Part shown: in pieces, positions 1 to 5,696 of the stretch | How positions within the stretch are numbered: position 1 is the first letter of the stretch | Layout: each line of letters begins with the position of its first letter | Assembly: GCA_903930395.1 (NCBI GenBank) | Contig: CAIYYE010000554.1 | Coordinates: 1-6,252, forward strand | DNA length: 6,252 nucleotides | Direction: 5' to 3' | Source: an uncultured beta proteobacterium | GTDB taxonomy: Bacteria > Pseudomonadota > Gammaproteobacteria > Burkholderiales > Rhodocyclaceae | Notes under the pieces: generated by a model | What the model was told of the DNA's origin: nothing | The model's input: only the letters and a program-made list of their open reading frames with translations | Database searches by the model: none | Position numbers and translations under genes: made by a program

Positions 1-1173
1 ACTGAACAGCGCGTGCTTGGCTTCAACATTTTCGAAGATGGCCTCGATCACCACATCGGCATGCACCACGCCGTCGCCATTCGGATCGGGAATCAGCCGG
101 TCGAAGGCAGCGCGGATTTTGAGCGGCTCGCGCAAGCGCCTGGCGAACAGGGCATGCGCCCGTTTGAGCGCCGGGGCAATACGTTCCAGTGTCTGGTCCT
201 GCAGCGTCACGGTCATGCCACGGAGCGCACACCAGGCGGCGATGTCGCCGCCCATGACGCCGGCGCCGATGACATGGACGCGGCTGGCGCTGAAATCCGA
301 GCCTTTGCCAAATCCCTTGAGTCGCTCCTGCAAATGATAGACGCGCAACAGATTACGCGCCGTCGGCGAACTGATGATGCAGTCGACAATCTCCGGTGCG
401 GCCAGCGCATTGCCGTTGTGCTGCGCCCACAAGTTTATGATGGCGTAAGGCGCCGGGTAATGTTCCGGCCGCGCCTTTTTGGCCACCTGCTTGCGAGCAC
501 CATTGGCGACAACGGATTTAAGCGGGCCATTGAGCAGGCGTTGCAGCAGCGGCAAAGGCCGGCGCGGCTGATTGGAAAGCAGCAACTGGCGGGCCGCCAT
601 TTCCATAACGCGAGGCGGTACGCACTCGTCGGCCAGCCCCATTTTCCTGGCGCGTTTGGCGTCCAGCGTCTTGCCCGTCAGCATCAGGTCGAGCGCCGCA
701 GCCGGGCCGATCCGTTTGGGTAAGCGCAACATGCCGCCCCAGCCGGGAAAGATGCCGAGCATGACTTCCGGCAGGCCCATCTTTGTCCCTGACTCATCGA
801 CCGCCAGCAAATAGCGGCAGGCCAGGGCCAGTTCCAGACCGCCCCCGAGACAATGGCCGCGGACCAGCGCCAAGGTCGGATAAGGCACGGCCGCCAGGCG
901 ATTGAACAGCTCCCAGCCACGCGCCACAAGCGCCCTGCCCTTTTCGACGGTATCGAGTTGCGAAAACTCCTCGATATCGGCCCCGGCGATGAAACCGGCT
1001 TCCTTGCCCGAGCGGATGATCAGCCCCTTGGGCGGCTGCTTGTCGAATTGGTCGAGAATTTGGGCGAATTCAGCCATCACCTCGGCCGAGAGCGAGTTGG
1101 CCGATTCGCCGGCTTTGTCGAGAACGGCAAGGACGATGCCGGACTCTTCTGTGATTAGTTGCCAGTGTTTCAT
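1..1173 (-). CDS. fadJ: FadJ-like bifunctional enoyl-CoA hydratase / 3-hydroxyacyl-CoA dehydrogenase (partial, C-terminus beyond the left edge)
   Basis: This is the alpha subunit of the beta-oxidation multienzyme complex. It hydrates trans-2-enoyl-CoA and then oxidises the L-3-hydroxyacyl-CoA with NAD+ in the cytoplasm. Translating the minus strand from the ATG at 1173 gives 391 open codons that run off the window. Residues 1 to about 190 form a crotonase domain. The oxyanion-hole motif IAGAD is at 62-66, and the two catalytic glutamates are E114 (in LGGGLE) and E136 (in GLPEV), which correspond to the E. coli FadB pair. After a helical linker, the NAD-binding Rossmann motif GAGVMGG is at 303-309, with D326 at the end of the second strand and VVIEAIFEN at 374-382. 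The dehydrogenase catalytic His/Glu and the C-terminal domains are outside the window. FadB/FadJ proteins are usually about 715-730 residues. The start overlaps the thiolase stop in ATGA, with GGAG 8 bases upstream, so translation is probably coupled. The thiolase-then-alpha order and the LGGGLELALAC segment resemble FadJ more than FadB. Confidence 0.93.
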   Translation of the reverse strand, partial: MKHWQLITEESGIVLAVLDKAGESANSLSAEVMAEFAQILDQFDKQPPKGLIIRSGKEAGFIAGADIEEFSQLDTVEKGRALVARGWELFNRLAAVPYPTLALVRGHCLGGGLELALACRYLLAVDESGTKMGLPEVMLGIFPGWGGMLRLPKRIGPAAALDLMLTGKTLDAKRARKMGLADECVPPRVMEMAARQLLLSNQPRRPLPLLQRLLNGPLKSVVANGARKQVAKKARPEHYPAPYAIINLWAQHNGNALAAPEIVDCIISSPTARNLLRVYHLQERLKGFGKGSDFSASRVHVIGAGVMGGDIAAWCALRGMTVTLQDQTLERIAPALKRAHALFARRLREPLKIRAAFDRLIPDPNGDGVVHADVVIEAIFENVEAKHALFS

Positions 1174-2456
1174 GAACAGCGCTCCACCAGCATTGCCCCA
1201 CCCAAACCGCCGCCGATACAAATCGTGGCGATCCCGCGTTTGGACTTGTTGCGCTGCAATACCTGCAACAGGTGCAGCACGATGCGCGCCCCGGAGGCGC
1301 CGACCGGATGGCCGATGGCTATCGCGCCGCCGTCGACATTGAGTTTCTCCTCATCGAGGCGCCCCAGGGCGGCCGGCAGGTCGAGTTGTTCTCGGCAGTA
1401 GGCATCATCCTGCCAGGCTGCCTGACAGCCCATCACCTGCGCCGCGAAGGCTTCGTTGATCTCCCAGTAATCGATGTCGTCGAGCCCCAGACCGTGCCGC
1501 TGCAGGAGGGGCGTCGCCGCATGCACCGGGCCGAGGCCCATTTGCGCCGGGTCGAGACCGGCCCATGCGCTATCAACGATCTTGCCGATAGGCTTGAGGC
1601 CCCATTTCTCGACCGCCGCTGCCGAAGCGAGAATGACCCAGGCGGCGCCGTCGGTGATCTGCGAACTGTTGGCGGCGGTGATATTGCCGTATTTCTTGTC
1701 GAAGAAAGGTTTGAGCTTGGCCATGCCGGCCATGCTGGCATCGGCCCGGACGCCGTCGTCATCGGCGTAGATTTTGCCTTGGGCATCGACGAGCGGGACG
1801 ATCTCGCCAAAATAGCCGGCGGCCCGCGCCGACATCGCCTTGAGATGGCTTTTGACGGCGAATTCGTCCATCTGCTGCCGGTTGATGCCAAATTTCCAGG
1901 CCAGGTTTTCCGCTGTCTGGCCCATCAACAGGCCAACGACCGGATCGGTCAGGCCCTTCATGAGGCCGATCACCGGCTTGAGGAGTTCGGCGACGGGCAG
2001 TTTCGCAAAGTGGCCGACTTTCTCGCCAACCGTGCGCAGACTCATCATGCCGGCGAACCAGCGCACCATCGGTTCCGAATAGAGCAACGGCGCCCGCGAC
2101 AATGCATCGACGCCACCGGCCAGGACCAGTTCGGAACGCCCGCACTGGATATTGGCGATGGCTGAGTCGATGGCCTGCATGCCTGAAGCGCAGTTGCGCA
2201 TCACCGTCCAGCCCGGCACCTTTTTGCCGCAGCCAAGACGCAGAGCGACCATGCGCCCGATGTTGGTTTCATCGGGCGACGGTGCGGCGCAGCCGAGGAT
2301 GACTTCATCCAGATCGCTCGGCGCGAAAGGCTGGCGCAAGAGGAGGGCCCTGCCCGCCTGGGTAGCGAGGTCCGAGGCGGCAAAAACGCCCGGCCCTTTC
2401 TGCGCCTTCAAAAACGGCGAGCGGGCGCCGTCCACGACATAGATCGCGTGGCCCAT
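1170..2456 (-). CDS. fadI: FadI-like 3-ketoacyl-CoA thiolase (acetyl-CoA C-acyltransferase, long form)
   Basis: This enzyme catalyses the last beta-oxidation step, cleaving 3-ketoacyl-CoA with CoA into acetyl-CoA and a shortened acyl-CoA. With the ATG at 2456 the protein has 428 residues. The nucleophilic cysteine is C89 in RNCASG, matching the Cys89 numbering of classical thiolases. The C-terminal catalytic pair is H383 (GHPVGASGAR) and C413 (CIGGGLGG), and NEAFA is also present. The length is near that of E. coli FadI (about 436) rather than FadA (about 387). The extra residues form the loop domain around positions 125-185, which contains TDPVVGLLMGQTAE and resembles the FadI/mitochondrial trifunctional beta type. 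The frame extends to an in-frame GTG at 2477, which would overlap fadE by 19 bases. I prefer the ATG because the family homology begins right after it (HAIYVVDGARSPF). It starts 2 bases after the fadE stop and has no strong Shine-Dalgarno, which suggests translational coupling. The TGA stop overlaps the fadJ-like start. Confidence 0.94.
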   Translation of the reverse strand: MGHAIYVVDGARSPFLKAQKGPGVFAASDLATQAGRALLLRQPFAPSDLDEVILGCAAPSPDETNIGRMVALRLGCGKKVPGWTVMRNCASGMQAIDSAIANIQCGRSELVLAGGVDALSRAPLLYSEPMVRWFAGMMSLRTVGEKVGHFAKLPVAELLKPVIGLMKGLTDPVVGLLMGQTAENLAWKFGINRQQMDEFAVKSHLKAMSARAAGYFGEIVPLVDAQGKIYADDDGVRADASMAGMAKLKPFFDKKYGNITAANSSQITDGAAWVILASAAAVEKWGLKPIGKIVDSAWAGLDPAQMGLGPVHAATPLLQRHGLGLDDIDYWEINEAFAAQVMGCQAAWQDDAYCREQLDLPAALGRLDEEKLNVDGGAIAIGHPVGASGARIVLHLLQVLQRNKSKRGIATICIGGGLGGAMLVERCS

Positions 2457-2458
2457 GG

Positions 2459-4813
2459 TCAAGCTGCCATCCGGCACTCAGCCGGCTTGTTGGCCGTCGC
2501 CACGCCAAAGTCGAAGGGAAAATCATCGACCTGGACAACGATGTCGCGCAGGTGGTTGCGGCGCTTCATGATCTCGAACTCGGCGGCGGTGATAACCCCG
2601 GCCTCAAAAGCCACGATGGCGATGTCGCGCACATTGGCCAGCGGGTTGTTGTCAAATTGACCGTCTTTTTCAGCGGCACGAATCTTCGCCTCGATTGGCT
2701 CGGCAAGCAGTGTCGCCTGCAGGGCCAGTTCGATGGCGCCGACTGGATCGCTCTCGAGCAGCGGCACATAGCATTCGGCAGTCAGGCGGTCGCGGGTGGC
2801 GGAGGGCGATATCAGCGCCTTGGCGACCTCATGCCCGACCTCGTCCGAGGGCACGACATAGGGGTGGCCCCAGGGGAAAATCGAGCGATGCAGGAAGGCG
2901 GCGATGAAGCGCACCGGGAAGTTGGCAATGACGCCATCGAAGGCCTGCTGCGCCTTGTACATGGCATCCCAGATCGCCCAGTGGGCGAGCGGGGCATCCG
3001 CTGCCTTGCGGCCCTCTTCCTCATAACGTTTGAGGGTGCAGGAGATCAGGTACATCTGGGCAAGGATGTCGCCGAGTCGCGCCGACAGCTTTTCCCGACG
3101 CTTGACGCTGCCGCCGAGCACGAGCAGCGAGATGTCGGCCATGAAGGCAAAGGCTGCCGAGAAGCGCGTCAACTGCTGGTAGTAGCGGCGCATTTCCGGT
3201 GCGGTATCGACATTGACCGTCGCGAAGTGCGAGCCGGTCATGCCCAGCCACAGGGCGCGCAGACCATTTTTGATGGTGAAGCCGATATGGCCGAACAAGG
3301 CCTTGTCGAAATCGACCAGGCCCTGCTTGTGGTCCGGGTTCTGCGCTGCCTGCATTTCCGGCAGCAGATAGGGGTGGCAGCGAATGGCGCCCTGCCCGAA
3401 GATGATCAGCGAACGCGTCAGGATATTGGCGCCTTCGACCGTGATGCCGATCGGCACCTGTTGGTAAGCGCGGCCCATGAAATTCGAGGGGCCAAGGCAG
3501 ATGCCCTTGCCGCCGATGACGTCCATGCCGTCATTGACCACCTGACGGGCGCGTTCGGTGACGTGGTATTTGGCGATGGCCGAGACGACCGAGGGCTTCT
3601 CGCCAAGATCGACAGCACCGGCCGTCATCTTGCGCACGGCATCCATCATGTAGGTATAGGCGCCGATCCGGGTCAGCGCCTCTTCAACACCTTCGAAGCG
3701 GCCGACCGCCATCTTGAACTGGCTGCGCACGCGGGCGTATCCGCCAACAGCACGCGCTGTCATCTGGGCCATGCCGGTGTTCGACGACGGCAGCGAAATC
3801 GACCGTCCGGCCGCCAGGCACTCCATCAACATGCGCCAGCCCTGGCCGGCCTTTTCCGGGCCGCCGATGATGAAATCGAGCGGCATGAAGACATCCGTTC
3901 CCCGTGTCGGGCCGTTCATGAACATCGCATTGAGCGGAAAATGCCGGCGCCCGGTATCGACACCCGGATGATCGTAAGGAACCAGCGCGCAGGTAATGCC
4001 GACATGCTTCTGGTCGCCGAGCAGGCCGTCCGGGTCATACAGATGAAAAGCCAGCCCGAACACCGTGCACACCGGGGCCAGCGTGATGTAACGCTTGTCC
4101 CACGAAACCCGCATGCCGAGAACTTCCCTACCCTGCCACAGGCCCTTGCAGACAACGCCACTATCGGGAATCGAGGCCGCATCGGAACCCGCCCACGGGC
4201 TGGTCAGGGCGAAAGCCGGCACCTCGATGCCCCTGGCCAGACGCGGCAGATAGTGATTCTTCTGTGCCTCGGTACCGTAATGCAGCAGGAGTTCGGCCGG
4301 GCCGAGCGAATTGGGCACCATGACCGACACGGACAGCGCGGAAGAACGCGTGGACAGCTTGGTCACCACCTGCGAATGGGCGTAGGCGGAAAATTCAAGG
4401 CCGCCGTACTGCTTCGGGATGATCATGCCAAGGAAGCCCTTGTCCTTGATATAACGCCAGGCCTCGGCCGGCAGGTCATAGAGTTCATGCGTCACCTGCC
4501 AGTCATTGACCAGGCGGCAGGCCTCCTCGCATTCGTTATCAAGGAAGGATTGCTCTTCCGGCGTCAGGGTCGGCTGCGGATAGGCGTGCAGCTTTTGCCA
4601 ATCTGGCTGCCCGCGGAACAGTTCGCCCTCCCACCAGACGGTACCGGCTTCCAGCGCATCGCGCTCGGTGTCGGACATCTGGGGTAGCACCTTGCGATAG
4701 GTGGTGAAAATAGGCCGGGTAATCACGCTGCGCCGCAGCGGCGGAATCACGACCAGCCCAAGCAGGGCGACCAGAAAGGCCAGGCCGAGCAGAGGGATGA
4801 GATTGCTGAACAT
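2459..4813 (-). CDS. fadE: FadE-type acyl-CoA dehydrogenase, membrane-anchored
   Basis: This FAD enzyme makes trans-2-enoyl-CoA from acyl-CoA, the first committed step of beta-oxidation. The 784-residue product follows E. coli FadE (about 814) almost end to end. Residues 4-24 form one hydrophobic segment, a probable inner-membrane anchor with the catalytic part in the cytoplasm. E. coli FadE has a longer hydrophobic N-terminus. The acyl-CoA dehydrogenase core spans about 80-480, with TWWEG-like VWWEG at 59-63, the flavin/substrate loop ALTSPWAGSDAASIPDSG at 202-219 and RYITLAP at 241-247. E460 in TVEGAN is the likely catalytic base, by analogy with the glutamate in other acyl-CoA dehydrogenases. 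The remaining C-terminal region, about 490-770, matches the extension specific to FadE (DUF1974 type), including GGSVKRREKLSARLGD. The ATG at 4813 is well supported, with AAGGAG ending 8 bases upstream. The gene starts 64 bases after the regulator and ends 2 bases before the thiolase ATG. Confidence 0.97.
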   Translation of the reverse strand: MFSNLIPLLGLAFLVALLGLVVIPPLRRSVITRPIFTTYRKVLPQMSDTERDALEAGTVWWEGELFRGQPDWQKLHAYPQPTLTPEEQSFLDNECEEACRLVNDWQVTHELYDLPAEAWRYIKDKGFLGMIIPKQYGGLEFSAYAHSQVVTKLSTRSSALSVSVMVPNSLGPAELLLHYGTEAQKNHYLPRLARGIEVPAFALTSPWAGSDAASIPDSGVVCKGLWQGREVLGMRVSWDKRYITLAPVCTVFGLAFHLYDPDGLLGDQKHVGITCALVPYDHPGVDTGRRHFPLNAMFMNGPTRGTDVFMPLDFIIGGPEKAGQGWRMLMECLAAGRSISLPSSNTGMAQMTARAVGGYARVRSQFKMAVGRFEGVEEALTRIGAYTYMMDAVRKMTAGAVDLGEKPSVVSAIAKYHVTERARQVVNDGMDVIGGKGICLGPSNFMGRAYQQVPIGITVEGANILTRSLIIFGQGAIRCHPYLLPEMQAAQNPDHKQGLVDFDKALFGHIGFTIKNGLRALWLGMTGSHFATVNVDTAPEMRRYYQQLTRFSAAFAFMADISLLVLGGSVKRREKLSARLGDILAQMYLISCTLKRYEEEGRKAADAPLAHWAIWDAMYKAQQAFDGVIANFPVRFIAAFLHRSIFPWGHPYVVPSDEVGHEVAKALISPSATRDRLTAECYVPLLESDPVGAIELALQATLLAEPIEAKIRAAEKDGQFDNNPLANVRDIAIVAFEAGVITAAEFEIMKRRNHLRDIVVQVDDFPFDFGVATANKPAECRMAA

Positions 4814-4877
4814 GCTGTTGTCTCCTTTTATGTCTTTTTTGGTTTTGATCGTTTTTAGCTGTCGACCCCAGCAAGCC

Positions 4878-5537
4878 TTAAAACTGCGGCAGAGGCGCCC
4901 GCAAACCGCCGATCAGGAAGGACATCAAACGTGGCACGAGACGATCCAGACGGTCCGTCGAATCCTCGTCCTCGATCTGCCAGTCGGTGACCAGACGCAG
5001 CGCATCGGTGCCGGCGATGGCGTAGGACGTGGCGCCGAGCATGAAATGAAAGCGCCAGACAATCTCGGCCTTGGGCACCTCGGGCAGGGCCTTGAACAGA
5101 GCTTCCTTGTAGCGGTCCATGACGGCCTGGTATTCATGGGCGAGAAAGGCACGGATGAACTCGGAGGGCTCGGTCAGCGTCCGGCCGAGCAGGCGCAGGA
5201 AGGTCATGCCACCCCGATTTTCGTCACCGGCCATGCGCAGCAGCGTGCCAAAAAAGGCATCGACAATCGCCGATGGCTTGAGCGCCTGGCCAGCGGCCTC
5301 GGCCTCCAGCGCATCGAGCGCCCGCATGCGCTCCTCGTTGAGCCAGTCCAGCCGACGCCGGAAAACCTCCTGCATCAACGACTCCTTGGAGCCGAAGTGA
5401 TAATTCACCGCCGCCAGATTGACCCCCGCCTCGCCGGTAATCTGGCGCATCGACGTGCCTTCGTAGCCATGCGCCATGAACAGGCGTTCACCGGCATCGA
5501 GTATGCGTTCGCGTGTATCGACTGTACGGACTTCCAT
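4878..5537 (-). CDS. PsrA-like TetR-family transcriptional regulator, probable repressor of the fad operon
   Basis: This is a 219-residue TetR-family protein. Residues 8-60 form the DNA-binding domain, with the helix-turn-helix at about 29-50 and the recognition stretch GVNLAAVNYHFGSKESL at 38-54, which is nearly identical to that of Pseudomonas PsrA. The C-terminal ligand domain also follows PsrA: FLRLLGR at 113-119 and WRFHFMLGA at 161-169 are the clearest shared blocks. PsrA responds to long-chain fatty acids or their CoA esters and represses beta-oxidation genes. The same role is inferred here from being the first gene of a fadE-thiolase-fadJ operon. Translation starts at the ATG at 5537, with GAGG 5 bases upstream. 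The operator-like palindrome lies 13 bases upstream of this ATG, over the predicted promoter, so autoregulation is likely. The exact ligand and orthology to PsrA, as opposed to another beta-proteobacterial fatty-acid TetR regulator, cannot be settled from the sequence. Confidence 0.92.
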   Translation of the reverse strand: MEVRTVDTRERILDAGERLFMAHGYEGTSMRQITGEAGVNLAAVNYHFGSKESLMQEVFRRRLDWLNEERMRALDALEAEAAGQALKPSAIVDAFFGTLLRMAGDENRGGMTFLRLLGRTLTEPSEFIRAFLAHEYQAVMDRYKEALFKALPEVPKAEIVWRFHFMLGATSYAIAGTDALRLVTDWQIEDEDSTDRLDRLVPRLMSFLIGGLRAPLPQF

Positions 5538-5550
5538 GATGGCCTCTTTT

Positions 5551-5576
5551 ATGATTCATACGTTCGTTTTAATCAT
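5551..5576. promoter_or_regulatory. Probable operator palindrome for the PsrA-like regulator
   Basis: This is a 26-base imperfect palindrome. Its outer arms ATGATT (5551-5556) and AATCAT (5571-5576) are perfect, and the inner part contains ACG (5560-5562) and CGT (5565-5567) around the centre. Comparing the left arm ATGATTCATACGT with the reverse complement of the right arm, ATGATTAAAACGA, gives 10 of 13 matches. Size and symmetry suit a TetR-family dimer. It lies 13 bases upstream of the regulator's start codon and covers the downstream part of the -10 box and the expected transcription start of the leftward promoter, so bound repressor would block initiation. The assignment to this regulator is inferred from position. 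Confidence 0.6.
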
Positions 5577-5600
5577 AGGGAAGTCAATTGCCTAACGCAA
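5572..5600 (-). promoter_or_regulatory. Predicted sigma-70 promoter of the regulator-fad operon
   Basis: On the minus strand there is a -35 candidate TTGCGT (5595-5600; 3 of 6 consensus bases), a 17-base spacer and a -10 box TATGAT (5572-5577; 5 of 6). Transcription would start near 5565, leaving a leader of about 28 bases before the regulator ATG. The -10 box overlaps the right arm of the operator palindrome. Another -35-like TTGACT (5582-5587) lies closer to the start but has no properly spaced -10 box. Confidence 0.5.
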
Positions 5601-5639
5601 GTCTTTTTTCATCGTGGTCTGTGTTCGAATGAAATGTCC

Positions 5640-5645
5640 TATGAT
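5640..5645 (+). promoter_or_regulatory. Candidate -10 box for the YbcL-family gene
   Basis: TATGAT (5 of 6 consensus bases) lies 51 bases upstream of the ATG at 5697 and sits in the same CCTATGATT context as the leftward -10 box. No good -35 hexamer is present 16-18 bases upstream (GTCTGT at the 17-base spacing), so the promoter is weak, activator-dependent or elsewhere. The start would be near 5652. Confidence 0.35.
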
Positions 5646-5696
5646 TTCGATAGCGCTCACAGCCAGCGTTTTTTTCACCCAGCCGGAGTCTCCACT

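Larger units (their letters stand above)
5571..5646. repeat. Perfect 9-base inverted repeat across the divergent intergenic region
   Basis: AATCATAGG at 5571-5579 is exactly repeated in inverted orientation as CCTATGATT at 5638-5646, with 58 bases between the arms. The left arm includes the -10 box of the leftward promoter and one half of the operator. The right arm includes the same TATGAT box facing the rightward gene. The spacing is too long for an ordinary hairpin. It is better read as two copies of a promoter-proximal element, possibly also bound by the regulator. Confidence 0.55.

Noticed and set aside
13..723. A 236-codon plus-strand open frame at the left end
   Set aside because: It is antisense to the fadJ-like gene, which reads through the whole region with conserved crotonase and NAD-binding motifs.
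1272..2165. A 297-codon plus-strand open frame opposite the thiolase gene
   Set aside because: It is antisense to the conserved thiolase core, including its catalytic region. The composition is that of a shadow frame and no family is recognisable.
2552..4687. A 711-codon open frame on the plus strand opposite fadE
   Set aside because: It lies wholly antisense to a full-length FadE that matches its family end to end. Its translation is rich in R, H, G, A and D with no recognisable domain, which is typical of a mirror frame in high-GC coding DNA. No ribosome binding site or promoter is evident.
4814..4877. A separate fadE promoter or an intrinsic terminator in the regulator-fadE gap
   Set aside because: No pair of -35 and -10 hexamers with suitable spacing and no GC-rich hairpin with a following T-run was found on the minus strand. 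Only a good Shine-Dalgarno sequence stands out.
5607..5634. Inverted repeat TTTCAT / ATGAAA as a second operator
   Set aside because: The arms are only six bases, 16 apart, with no internal symmetry and no ACG/CGT core like the main palindrome. This is compatible with chance in A/T-rich intergenic DNA.
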